A stretch of 64,000 nucleotides of DNA from Melanocharis versteri (taxonomy: Eukaryota > Chordata > Aves > Passeriformes > Melanocharitidae), in contig VZTG01010070.1 of NCBI GenBank assembly GCA_013397845.1, positions 635,221 to 699,220 on the forward strand, written 5' to 3'. The notes under the pieces are model-generated. The model saw only the letters and a program-made list of their open reading frames with translations, did no database searches and was not told where the DNA came from. The position numbers and the translations under genes were made by a program. This document shows positions 22,001 through 35,600 of this stretch, piece by piece. Each line of letters opens with the position of its first letter. Positions within the stretch are counted from its first letter, which is position 1.

Positions 22001-25000
22001 TTTGTTATGGTCAGAACCACAGGACTGGTTTATTGTCCTGCCCGGGTGTGGTGGTGAAACCCAGGGCTGCCTGACAGGTACCTCTGTGCAGCACCAGGAA
22101 TGAGATGCACACCTTGTTTCTTTGGCCATTTCCTGGCCCTGGTGTTTGCTGTCATCACACCTCTGTTTTTCCAATGCAGGCTCCTCCCAAATAAACAGTC
22201 CACCCCTAATGATTTGTTCCCCATTGGCCCCAGTTTTGCTGCATCTGCACTCAGATTTGGGTTACTTAGATACCGTGACTTAGATAATCCCAGCCTTATA
22301 TGGTATTACTGACACGGTTACCCTGGGGCTGGTGGCCTTGCGTGACTTTAGTCCCTGGAAGGTCCCTGGCAGTCCCTTTCAATTCTCTCTGCTGACTGCC
22401 AGTTTCTCCTCTAACTCCCCCTTCAGCACCTGTAGGATCCAGCCACCCTCGCAGCAGTATCTATAACTTTTGTCACCCTCTCATAATGTTATTTGTAATT
22501 TCTAGTGATATTTTTTAATGTCATGTCAGTAGTTTCACACATTTTGTTCAGTTAACTGAATCTCATGCCAAAACCAACTCCCTGGTCTCTCATTTGCCTG
22601 CAACACCAACTGAGCATAGTTGAGAGAAAATTAGAAAGTTCCTTACCTTTATCTGAGTGCTGGGCGTGTTTTCGTTACAAAATTAAAGCAGACATCAGCG
22701 AGGAGGGGAACACTGGCAGGTAGTGCTAAACGAGCTAAAAAACCTGCACTGTGGGGATCTGTTAAGGAGGAGCAGGGAGGGAGATAGTTTAAGGGATTTT
22801 CCTTCTGAGTTAGCAAGAAGAATTTAGGAGTTCTTCATTTTTAGATGCCAAGTTATCACAGCACTTGGGCTTTACTAGATTTTTTCCGTCTGAAGGGCAT
22901 GTGGCAAATCCTTTTTTTCTTGTAAATAGAGTGTTTTGAATTTGGATTTAGGTTTTGGAATTTTTGGGTGTAGAGTCAGAGATGACAGAGCAGCATGGAT
23001 TGGGCGAAAAAGGATTTAATTTCTTCCTCACTGGAAGAGATTTTTGTATGATGAACAGTGTTAGGTGTTATGTACAGACCTTTTTCAAGATTGGGCGTGA
23101 TCAGAAAAATATACCAATTAAATTTATTAACCTTATCTTTTCCTAATAAACTCTTGGTCACGGAACTTCCTCTGTGAGCCAGAGCAAGATAATTGAAAGT
23201 TTCAACACAGTATGGCATATGGTGTCTGAGCTGAAGTTATGAAGTGCTAAGTTAGATTATCAGGCTGAATTTATAATGCTCTTTAGCAAGATGAAAAGCC
23301 TTTTTTCCTAAGCTCAGAAGAAAGCTCAAAAGGATTGTTATTTTATCCGATAGTAAGAGCTGGATGAGTAAAGAAAAAAGTGTGTATGTATATAAAAAGC
23401 TAAAAAGTGTGCGTGTGCATATACACATTGAGAAGCTGACATTGCAAGGACCTTCCTTCTCCATTTGCGTGGCAGCTGATTGGAACCCCTGTCACTGATT
23501 TCCCTGGAAGCTTTGTGCTAAGCAATGTTTGAGAACAGTCTGTGCATTTGTATCTGTGCCTATGTCTTAACTCTGGATAAGCATCAACACACTAAACATA
23601 TTGTAAACATAATTTTTGTTATTATTTGACAGGTTCACCTTGTGTAATTGTTTGGCTTGTCTGTTGTTCCTGATGTGCTAAAACTGTGCATTGGGGCATT
23701 TTTATGGAATGCAGAGCTTATTGCAATAGGAGTGTGATACAGGTATGTTATATGGATGCCAATAGTGAAAAAAGGTGTTGTGAAAATTAGTTTCTGTAAG
23801 GAATCAATGTTTTACCTTAAACAAAAAGAAGCAGTCTTTTAGAAATTTTTCTTAATACCTTTTAAAGATATTAATTTAAGACTTGAGAATGCTTGTGAGA
23901 AGTTTATTTCAAACCCATAATTTGTATAAAAAAACAGCAAAACCAAAATACCTTTGCTGAAATATGATTTTGGAGTAAAAGGGAAAAATATAAAAATCAA
24001 TGCTGAAAAATATCAGCCAGCCCTGTTGTGGTCTCTATTATATAAGTTCCTGAATGAAGTCCAGCTTCCTTCTTTTCCTAATGTAAAGATCTCAGTGCTA
24101 CTGTAATCATAGTAGACAAAATGTTTTTAATAAGGTTTGTGTTTGGAAAAAATGTTTCAATTGATTAGGATGTAATAGTGCATGTAACAGCTGAGATGTA
24201 AGAGTGGCCTTGCTGGTGCTTGTTTTAGTCACCATGGTTTGTAGTACAACTGTGTTATGCTTGCATCCACTACTTAATATAAGAATTTTCTTTTTTCCAG
24301 TGTGCAGAAAGTGCCTGAGCTGTAAGCATGCAATCTTTTAATTTTACTGACAATACAAGTTCACTTACACTCTAGGAACTCTTCATGTGCATTGCTCTGA
24401 AGCCCTGGTGGTTGTGTGCACTTTTGCCCTTAGCTCTGTGTGGAGTCAGAACAAAAGATATTCTTAAGACAAGGGCTACATTTGGTAAAAACACCTGCAA
24501 ACCCACCATCTCTGTATGCAAACACAGGTTCACACAGGTTTTGTGTTCTCATCCTTAGGATTTGGATTCAGCTAAAGGCCACATCTTTTTGAACTCTCTG
24601 CTTTTAACAATCTCTCCTCTTAGGGCATGTTTTCTGTAATGGGTGGAAACATCCTCTGAAAAAAACCCATTCTCTCATTTACTACTTTGTATTGTGTCTG
24701 TTCTTTATGTGAAGGCTTATTCTCAATAAAAGGAAAGTAACAAGGACATTTTCATGTCATATAAATGTAAAGATCCTGTTGCTACACCTTTAGATGTATT
24801 TAAATTGTCCTGAAGTATGTTGCAGGTGTCACAGGTCAACCAGGCCTTCTAAAAGTAGGGTGAGAGGGGAATGGCTGTGAAGAGTGGTGGTAAGGTAGTG
24901 CTGGACAGACTCCACAAAGATTTAAGCCAGGATGAAAGAAACCATTAGAGAAGGTAACTGGGGACAAATAGCAGTTGTTTAATGTTTACTTATTTTAAGA

Positions 25001-28000
25001 ATGCTTTAGCAAAACCCCACTTCCAACAGTAATATGGCTTCTGGAGGTAATAAGCTGCCACTGAAGGTGTCCCTCTGCTATACAATACACCTTTTGAGAA
25101 GAAAGGCAGCAAAGGTGCGTAATATTTTGAGGCTGGGACATGTGTCAACTACAATGAAAGTATTCTGTAGAAACAATTCACTGAATAACTTATTTATTCT
25201 GTAGAGGAAACCACGCCTGCTCATTAGCCTACCCATAATCCTTCTTAAACAAAGCCAGCCCATCTTTTGACAGAATCTTGTCTTTCAGTAGGGTAAACAG
25301 ATTCCTGAAAGTTGTTACTGAATTCCCGGTGGTGATGAATTGTGATTCTTTCATCTATGCTTTAAGCTTATATTTGTAATTTTATTATAGCTAAGAGTCA
25401 AATTATTACTAGATCAACACACTTATAGTCAGTGTTTGGGAAATGCATATGGAATTTATTAGAAACTGCTGAATATCGGATATCTACATTTCCATTTTCT
25501 GTTGCACATGCTCTCTCCAGTTTACATTGTGTCTCAGATAAATTAGTTTACACAAAATATTTCACTACAGTTATTTTCATGAGTGCAAAGACTACAAAAC
25601 AAATAACAAAGAATAATGTTTCATCTTAAGTTATGATGGTATCTGCAGTTTCTCTCTTTATATAACCAAATTTTTGATGTCTAGAGTAATGTCTTATTTT
25701 GGAGAAAGTGCATCTGATAAAAGTTTTATGTACAAGATAGATCTTTGTGCTTAGAGAAAATGCAGAGGATTGTCACATTTGGAGCTTTCCAAGATGAAAC
25801 ACTTCTACAAGCTGGAGCGATATTTCTTGACCAGTTCAAGAGTGCTGTTTCAGAGCTGTGTACTAAGGGCACATCTATCCTTTTACAAAGATTTTTATGA
25901 GTTTATTTAACTGTTCACCAATACCTATTGCATTATTTGTTGTAGTTCTAAAAGTTACTTCATAACTTTAGCTTCAGACTTGTTCTACTTGATCTGACTT
26001 TTACTATTGATTTCAGCATAAGTGCAAGTCTGGAGCTTTACCCAGTGTCTGTCTGATCTTTTCGAATTTGAAACATGTTTGAATAACAAGTTAAAATTGG
26101 AGTTGTTTTTTATCTGTCCTAAACTAATAACGTGGACAGAGTATCTGAAAGTGAGATTTTTGCCTTTCAGCTACCACCAAACTCTTTGGCCTTCAGGAAT
26201 AATATGTGACTTAGGGCAGAGAAATACTAAAATTGACTTGCAGATCCTCTCTTATATTAAAAGCAGGAATTGTCTATTCATGCATCTACTACCTTTGTAC
26301 TCTGTGAAAATGTGAAAAATAACTGTTAGGTTGTCATCATATCCCTCTTGAATAATGACTCATTTCTGACTTCTGAGAAAGATGAGGAAATGAATCTCTT
26401 CCTGTGTTATTTAATTACATACTTTTTTTTTTTGGTAATTCAAAGTGGCAAGAAAAGGCCTGAATAAAAAATAATGAAAGGGTTTGTGAGAAACGATGAT
26501 ACTTAAGATATTCAAACTCACAGTCCTTAAAGATGGCTCTCCTGATTCGGTCACAGGGTTCACATATAAGATTGCGATTTTTAAGGTCATCTAATCAAAC
26601 ATCCCCAAAAATAAAGGCCAGCCTGCCTCATTCTCAGCTAAGGCTGTTTGTGATATTAAGCTGTTGTTCTAAAGAATTTGCCCCAGTGATGCATTTTGGT
26701 TAATGCTTCTAATAGAGCACAGTAATTATCCCTTTCATGAGATAAATGCAGCATCTCCAGCTAAAATCTGATCTGCAAATTAATCAGGAAACAGAAAGAG
26801 TCCAGACAAAAAGGGACTGCAAAGGTAATCTCACTTTTTTTTGTGTATGCAGTTTTACCACCTTTTAAATGTCACTAAAATAGTCTGTATTATGTTGGAC
26901 ATGCAACTTAGCATATCAGACAAGTATTGGAGATTTCTTCCTTTTTTTTTTTTCCTTCTCTCATCTCTGTAACGAATTAAGATATTTGGCATCTGCTGCC
27001 TGTGGGGAAAAAAAAAAAAAAGCCGAGAGAAACTACAGAAATGCTTCGTTCCACTTGGTTTATCTCTGCAAGTGGATACCCACTGCTACCCCCTGCAAGT
27101 CTGCACCCACCCCCCGCCGGTTTCCTGCACACAGCTGTGGCCAGGGGAGTTCCTGCAGCCAGGCTGTGGCTGAGCTCTGTTGAACTGGAGGTGGCAATCA
27201 CTGACAAAATACTCCTTAGCTAGAGGTCTGAGGCTTGAGAAACTCAGGCTTTTCTCAACGCCAGAGCTCTCCCTGGAATGCTTTCCAGCCCTCTCTGATT
27301 AAAGCTGGGAACAGTTCTTTAAGATCATGTGCCAAACGACGGCTGTCATCAGGGTGTGCTTTGCGCTGCGTTACATGCTAGCAGCTCCCTCTAGGAAAAG
27401 TCTGTGGTAAAGAACTTAAACTCGTTTCTCTTGCTGCTTATTTGCTTTTTTCCTGCATCTCAGAAATTTTCCATGTGGCAGTGAAGCAGAGACAGACTGG
27501 TTCTGCGATAAGGATTGCGGCTATTCCTGGTGCTGTGGGAATGCGCTGCTGAAAGCAGTGTAAGGGTGGCCGTGCTGCCTTGCTGAAGTCTTCCTGTTCT
27601 GCCTTGATTATCAGAGAAGCAAGCACACTAGATGAACAATTACAGTAGTTCATCTTGAGTATCTTCAGATAAACTTGACCTTTGAAATCTTATTTCTGTC
27701 TGGAAAGAAATTAGTCCCCCTCAAGTAAGATGAAATGTGTGTACTTAATTTCTGGTTAAAGCTGAAGCATGCAGTTCAAATAACGTTCTCGTTCCTTTCT
27801 CATTTTTATCAGCAAATCTTGAAGAAAAAAATGAAAAGGAGAAAAGCCTGGTGTTCAAAATGTGGCAGTTTTCCAAATCCAAGTAATATTGTCGGTGACT
27901 TTAAAAAAAATGTACTCTGTGTGTTGTGAGAATTGGGGATGCAGCTGACCTGAGTTGAATTCAATGACGTCGAGGTTATGAACTTCTTTATCTTCTGGGT

Positions 28001-28019
28001 ATTATTTGTCCGCCTTAAT
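19087..28019. other. Gene-free intergenic DNA, upstream of DNAJA2
   Basis: Mostly AT-rich. All open frames are short, overlap on both strands and resemble nothing recognised. Moderately GC-richer stretches occur at 19.1-19.9 kb and 21.9-22.5 kb without a recognisable repeat or exon. Short A or T runs occur near 26.94 and 27.01 kb. No RNA gene was seen. Confidence 0.6.
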
Positions 28020-28029
28020 TGTCTCCTTT

Positions 28030-28205
28030 CACTAGAGGGATGATTTTTCGTGGGCGGCCCGGGAGCTGGGCCCGTGTGTCCCCTGCTCGCTCCGGGGTCC
28101 CCCGGCTCCCGCTCTCGCCGCTCGAGGGAGCTCTTGCTCGGGAAATGACTCCGGTTCCACCTGAACCTGCCTCTACCGTGCCCACACCTAAAAACCTGCT
28201 TAACC
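28030..28205. other. Solitary CpG-dense block
   Basis: About 175 bases with a dense cluster of CpG dinucleotides (for example CTCTCGCCGCTCGAGGGAG near 28113) embedded in AT-rich intergenic DNA. No conserved protein, RNA gene or repeat family is recognised. It could be a small CpG island of a non-coding transcript, or an old insertion. Confidence 0.45.
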
Positions 28206-29605
28206 CCCCCTAAACTTCACTTCGTCACACTAAACATTTCACATTAAAATTACTCATCTTAAATTTTCTGTTATGACAGAAGTATCAGGAATTGTTTCCA
28301 TAGTAACTTGAAAATAGATGCTTAGAAGCACAAGCTACCAAACTGACAGTAAATTAAATTTGGAATAATTTTGGTAATGGGACTTCTGTAAATTTAATAA
28401 ACTGTCATTTTCAGCAAAATCTGCTCCATATTGCCTGGTCAGATAGCTCTGGCAGTTGGTTATATTTTACTATGGGGGAAACAAATTTGAATACAACCCA
28501 GTGCTTCCACTTTGGACCTGGTTACAGAAATAATAGTGAGAAGAATAAGGTCATGCTTTCAAAAATAAAGGAAAATAATACATTTTGAAACCTACAGGTA
28601 ACAGCAGAAAAGGGGGAAAAAAGGTTTGTGAATGGTAGACAAACTGAAAGCAGAGGATGTCTTATGTTTGCAATAGCTCTTGCAGTAACAGGGCAGAGTA
28701 GGGAAGTGCTGTGTCATGGAGAGTGGCAGCCAAAGGCACTTTTCTGTTTCATTTCATGACAAGTGCAACCACCTCTCGTGAGTGTCTCAGGATCATAGCT
28801 AGGACTTGGAACACCCTGTGTTGTCTTTCAGTAGAGATCAGGCTTTGTTTGTTGAGGGAATTCTTCGCTTCCTGGTCTTTCACTCTTGAGGAAACAGGAG
28901 GAAAAACTTACTCCTTTAACAAGTTTAGAGATTATTTCCTAGGTATACAAGTTATGACAAGGCCTGTATCTCCTTGCCCTTTTTAATGTTACTTCGGTGA
29001 TTTTTAGTCAAATAGTTAATCAGAAAATAATTTTGAACTTCAACAGTCAAAATTAAATTTTCTATTTTCCTACTGATTGCTAAGAGTTAGTGAAGACAAC
29101 CTTTTCCTTTTTGCAAGTCTGTAGACTGTGAATGAATATTTTTTGGAGCCTTCAGCTTGACTCAGAAAATGAAACTAAAGAACTAAATGGTAGACAGGAA
29201 GCCTTTGCTTGGTATCCAAGAAACACACATTTGGCAATAATCCTGGGGCTTCTGATCACAAGCTGAAAAGGAAAACTTCATTATTTAAAGTACAGAAGAG
29301 ACTGAGAGAAGCTTTTTCTGTAGTGTTCTTGATTGTAAGAATGTACTTTGTCATTTAACAGAGATAAAACACGCTGCTGCCAAATCACTGGATGGCAGAA
29401 GCCAGAAATTGTAAAGTAAAAGTCTAAGGACAAAATAGGGTGATGCAAATTGTTAAATTCTAGGGTGTGTTTTGTGTGTGTGTGAATTTTTAAAAAGGAA
29501 CATAGTAACAATATCAATAATATTTTAAAATACCCTGTAGAAACCATATGGTTTATTTCTGTTAATGTCAGCATATGTTTAAGGTAGCATCCTGAGTGTG
29601 TTATG

Positions 29606-29641
29606 CATATATAGATCAGTATATAATATACATATATATAT
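29606..29641. repeat. AT-rich microsatellite-like tract
   Basis: Imperfect TATA/CATA alternation, about 36 bases, in intergenic DNA. A short GT-rich tract lies about 120 bases to the left. Confidence 0.7.
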
Positions 29642-32600
29642 TTGTAATAGTGATTTGCTGTGAATTTTTTTATTTCTAGGCAAGTAGGTTAGCATCACCT
29701 CAGGTATAATTTCAAGGGATTTCATGTTTCAGGGCAGACTTTTAAAAATACATCCTTTTAAGAGGCTCAGCTTTGCTCTTTCATCATTTATAACCTATAT
29801 AACAATGAAGCTAAGATCTGTGCCTTTTTACTTTGGTATTCCAGCATTGAGCTAGTGTAGTAGTGGTGCAGACTGGCTTCCTAACTACACTCACTGAACA
29901 GGGGAGAAGAGCTTTTTTGAGCTGCTTGTGAGAAAACAGTCTGTTGCCAAGTGATTGCTGCCTTATTAAGCTGTAAAACAGTTTGGCTTATATAGGGGGG
30001 GAAAGTCTGAAACCTTGGGGGTCTTTAATTCATTCAGTTCTATTGGCTAAACCCAGGAACAATCACAATTAAAAAAAGCAAGCTGATTTGGCTCAGGTAA
30101 TAAAATTAAAGTACCTGCTTTTGACATGCTGACAATGAAGTGAGCAGCTGACTTAGGCTGAGTATATATATTGATAATCTCCGGGCTGAGATGCCCTGGT
30201 GGGGTAAGGTCTCACAGCAATAAATACTCTGTTTCCAGCTGGAAAAGTGAGTAATGAGCCCAGCTGCCCTCCAGCATTGCTGCAGCTCACAAACACTCTA
30301 CCTTCAGCATTGCCTGTTCCTGTCAAGTGTGGGAACATGTGGGCAATAACAGCTCCGTGCTCCTGACAGGAAGCATCTTGGCTAATGCCCTGTGACAAAG
30401 GGGGAGAGCCAAGCACTGCCACAACGGGGAGAAGGAGAGTTCAGTGCTGGTTCTGAGCTGACAGAGAGCACAGAGCCTGCCTACAACACAGCAGCAAGAT
30501 GAGCTACATCAAATAATAGTTTCCTCCTACTGCTGGCAGAGCTGTATCAAAAGAAGTGTGATATGGCTAGAGGAGATCAATAGAGCAGGGAGTCACCCCT
30601 TACGAAATGGTTTAGACATCCTTTGGAAAGGGAGTATGCTGTATTAATCCTGAGAGATGAGTATTGGGTATAAAATAGAAATAACTACATAAGTATTGAG
30701 GAATATAGCAGTACTATTCTATAGTACGTCCATGAAGCCTTGCAAGGTTAAAGAGCATGCTTAGGGAGTGCCTGTATATGGTTTTTTGGTTTTGTCCCCC
30801 TGCTAGCTGGCCAGCAGTGAATTTTCTTAGATCTGTGTCTGTGCTGAACAGACATGAAATTACACAGCTGAACTGAATGTTGGGTAACTATACTGGACTA
30901 TCACATGTGAGGTAAAGTATATGAGAACTTTGGTAAGGAACTCTGAATTAGCCAACTGTACAAAGCAGAGAGTGGTAATGTGGGCTGTAGGGTACTTTAC
31001 ATGAAAGTGACAATTTATGAGTTTCTAAATTTTTAGTAAACACTTTTCTGAAAGGGTTGTGGTGTCCTAAAGAGACAAGAAATCAAAGCAGGCTGCTTTT
31101 TTTAACATAAATTAAGATTTTAATCCTAGCGTCTGTTGCTTTCCTGAACAATTAAAATAAGCTCCTTAGATTTATGCACTAAGATTCCAAACACTTCCAT
31201 GCAAGTAGTAAATAATTTGTTTTTCAGAGCAACCAGATTTACTTCATTCTCCACTCTGACCCAATATCACCATGGATAGTGATACAAGATTTACATCATG
31301 TGTATTTGTTCTGTCTTAATATACTCCAATTTTCCCTCCAGTACAAATAAATCTAATAATTTATACTCTCAAACCTGTATTAACACTGTTCAGATTAAAA
31401 TTTTGCTGGAGATAATAATGGGGAAGGGAGGACTGAGCTATTTTACATTTTTATATGAAGTATGAGAAAGGTACTGGCCTGGCCACTAATTCTTCCTCCT
31501 GCCCTTTGGCCCTTGTTTCTATATTGCAGTACTGAATTTTGTCTGTGTTGGTGAAAAGTCTTCAGCTGGTTTGGTGTACACCTGTATTAGCAGTCAAAAC
31601 TCAATGTAATTTAAAGTAGCTTGTTAGCTGGTTGATTCTGTGCCTTCATTTCATGTTATCAGTCTGAGCAATGAAAAAATGTTTGAAATCTTACCATCAT
31701 TTTCAGCACCTGAAGATCCTTCTGGCTTGGTGTTTCTGGGAGGGTGTGTTGAGAGGGAGATTGTTCTAGAATATTTTTTCCTTTCTTTTTTCTTTCTTTA
31801 TGCTTACAGCAAAAAAAGATGGATGTGATCTGGGATTGTATTTAGAACTTCTTTGTGTAGAAAATTTGTATTTCAGATAAAAATAAGTGTAACTGTGTAC
31901 CTGTTTTAAGTGTGTTGTGCAGATGCCTCTTGAGTGAACTGATAGCTATCCTATTCATTTTCAGCTTAGTGAGGAGGTGAAGACTATAGGGATTATGATG
32001 ATATTTACTTTTTATCTGAATGTCATATTTTCTTTTAAATATTATGCTATAACCTTTCTCTCACTGTAGTTTGCTTTGTATGTTAAGGCAAAATTGATTC
32101 CTGAGCAGGAATTTGACACAAGACTTCTGTGCTTCTTAAACTTTATGTAAACTCCAGGTGGTGCATGGGATTTAAACTGGTATTTTGTAGAGTTGAACTT
32201 CACCTTTATGACCTGGTTAAGGCATTTTTAACTTGATATTAGCAGGTCACTTGTGAGGAGAGACACCTAATAAGAGTTGATTCAAGCTTCACTTTTTTCA
32301 CACTGAATTTCTAGAGGCTTTGAATAACAGCTGTAAAGAGCAATCCCTATTTCCTCATTGCCACAAGAGTGTTTTCAACATCTGTTACCTCATGCCTACC
32401 TACTGAAAGGTGCTAAGGAGCTGTCACTCGTATGTCCAAGACTGCTAGTACACCAGATCAGCCCATCATTTTATCTGTCTCTACGGTCAGTTTGCCACGA
32501 TGCCCATAAATGAAGAAATTCCTGAAAAATGCTTATCCTTAAAGACTGAGTTCAAATATAGAAAATTTGAGTATTTAATTAAAATTTAAAATTGAAGTTG

Positions 32601-35600
32601 TCATATACTTTACAATCCACTTACATTGAAGAGTATTTTAATTTGGACTCTATCAGTGCTGCCAGTCAGACATGCTTAATTCTGTTTGTCTTATGTTCCC
32701 CCGCCAAACTGTTGTGTTCCTTGTGAGTGTTGGTCAATTCTTAAACTGTTTAAGGAGCTTCTCAGTTTTCAGGTGTGCTTCCACAGTTATGAATCAGGAC
32801 ATGTTTCTCTGCTGTTGCACTTTGCTTTTATTTATTAGGCTGGGGATCTTTGGTTTCGTTGTTGTGTTAGTCTTTGTACTTGAGGCCAGAATTTAGGGCA
32901 ATGTTATATTGGTATTAGTTCCAGTTAAATATTCCATTAAAAAATCATGTTTTAGTTGACTTAAGGACTCCAATAATATTTCTTATTTTATTGTACTGTC
33001 ATTATTCAGTGCAGTGATTAAATTTTTTGTTATCCTTTTAAAAGCTAGGGTGATACATCATGTAACAGTGGAGGAATTGTAGCTGGCATGGCCTTGATTC
33101 TCCAAAAACATACAATTACAAATTTCTTTATTTTGCAGTCATGAACCTGTATAAACACTGGAAGAAAGGAGCATGTTTCTTTCATCCTCCCTGTAAGCCC
33201 CAGGGAACACCAGAGAAAGAAAACTGATAGCTAGAATGGATCACAGAGCACTGAGAATTGGAGAAGAGCATAGAGGTGGAATACACATAGTAGTTCTGCA
33301 GGCAAGAAGTTTAATTAAGGCTGGGTTTCAGAAGCTTTCATGTGCACCTGTACAAATGTATACTTACATGTCTCAAGTCATTATAATTGAAACTGCCTTC
33401 AATAGATCTTATAAAAGCTAAACCAGCAGTGAGGATTAGTCCTTTGGTAAATTTGGACAAATGCATGAGGGTTTATGAGTATTTGCAAAAATAATTATCT
33501 GGAAAAATAACTGAATTTGTGGTTCAAATTGTGCTTCTAAAATTTAAAAAGGATTTCTATAAGACTGTGCTGTCTGATTTAACATTGTCTGAATTACAGT
33601 CTTGCAGCCTTCCTTGCTCAACACAGTTCCAGGGCAGCCTCATTACTTCTTTTCTGACCTTTGTCTGTGAGTTGGTTCTGAGATAATGTCCTGGAAGGCT
33701 TCAAGGCTAATACATCTTTCTGATTTAACAGGATTCCCTTGATGTTCCAGGCTTTTTGGTTTTCTTTCTCTGAGCTATCCCAGTGACATGTACTCAGCAC
33801 AGCACTGCATTCATTAGTGCTGAAAGTGTCCTGCTGATCTCATAGTGGAACAACTGAAGAAAAAATTATTAAAAACTAGTGCAGAAGTTGCATCAGTGGT
33901 TTGTGTCCTTATCCTTTTAAGACTCTATGGCAGCACAAAACAAGAGCTGTTTCTCTAACCAAAATTTATGTTGGTGATTATAGGAATAGCTTCAGACTAT
34001 AAATCGAATGCATTCAGATATTGATAAATGCTTAATAAATCTCTATTGTCTTGACAACTTTATATGCTAAAAGGTAATTTTTCTTTGTATAAATATTGGT
34101 GTTTCAGAATTCAAACTTCTTGAAGTGAGTGCTTCAGAGGAACAGTAAGATCAATTGTGTAGTAAAGGGCTTTTATTTTAACAGAGGATAAAAAAAGCCA
34201 AGGTACTGAAAGCTACTTATAGGATTGCATCATCCAAGTCTGAGATATCTATAGGTAAGAGTTACAATTGCATTCTAGTATATCTATTTTCTGTCTCTTC
34301 TAAATCTGAGGCCATATTCTATAGGAGGAAAGTAGCTTGACCCGAAAATCTGTGGTGTGTTATTTTCTATGGTGCTGTCAGTCGCTGCTACGTCAGCTGG
34401 GAAAGCTGGGGCAGAAAGGTCTGCAGTGAGCTGACTTTGCAGCCCTGTCTTTTCTCACTGCACACTTCTGAGGAGCTTTCTCCAGCTGAGTTGCACAGAT
34501 AATGATTGTTCATATCTTTCTGCTCTTATGTGGACTTTGGCAAGTGTTGCGTTCTTCCTGTGTCTGCTTCAAATCTCTAAAGTGTGTTTACCAGCACCCT
34601 CTAAATTCTAGATCTCCTTTAACTTGAAGGAGACAGGCAAAGAGATGATACAGCTCTTGCTGATAAGCTGTTTACTGTCATGTGCTTTGTTAGTTCAGCT
34701 TTTTTTTATTGACTTTCTGTAGTTTGTAGCTTATCTGTAAATAATGCTGAATCAAGAAAAACAAAACACAGACAAATAGAAAAAGGACTGGTTTTATCCA
34801 CTTTTGCTTTGAAACATAAGATCTGTATTTTGGGGTTTCTAGTACTTAGGATACATTGTTTCACAGTGCACAACTTGGACAGATGTGATATCTGGTGCTT
34901 TGGCAAAACAAAGACTGTAATATTCAACTGTCATCTCCAAACTTTATGTTTTAAGGTTGGATAAAGTAGCATTGAGACAGGCTCATTTTGTCAGGGCTGT
35001 CTGGAAATAAAATCTTCAAAGTGATAGTGATGGGAAATGTTATATTGTAACTGTATTAGGGCAGCATTGGTAAGCATTTTTCACAGGAAAAAGAATGCAA
35101 ACCCCTATGGCAAAAGCACATGAGCAAAGCATCACTGATACACCTCAAAAGACAGAAATCATGGGACCTCTTGCTTGGTAGTGCAGATACGAGTTGAATA
35201 GGGCACTGTGATCCCAAAATGTGGGCCTTACTGACAAGAGAATGAAGCCTTGTTCTGTGCCAATCTTCCTGCTGCTCTCTCTAGAACCTCCTGCTGAATT
35301 TCCCAGAAGCAGACAGATGTGGGTGAAAAGTTTGGGGTTTTTTGTTTGTTTTTATAATACACTTTTGCCTAAAGGAGCCGTGTTATTCCATGATTCTGTG
35401 GCAAGAAAACAAGTGGGTTTTTACAGCTTATTTTCCTTATGGGGGTAGAGGCATTCTATAGAATCACTGCTCAGTCTCTAACTTTTAAGGCTGAGACCCT
35501 GGAGGAGCAAAGACCCTCTAAGCTATAAAAACCCCACAAACTCAGCTGTCAGGATCAATTGTAGGAATAGCAGGTGGCAGCACTCCTGCAGATTTGCTGC

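Noticed and set aside
32672..32896. Cys/Phe-rich open frame in the intergenic interval
   Set aside because: Short, AT-driven, no motif, and no flanking splice or promoter evidence.
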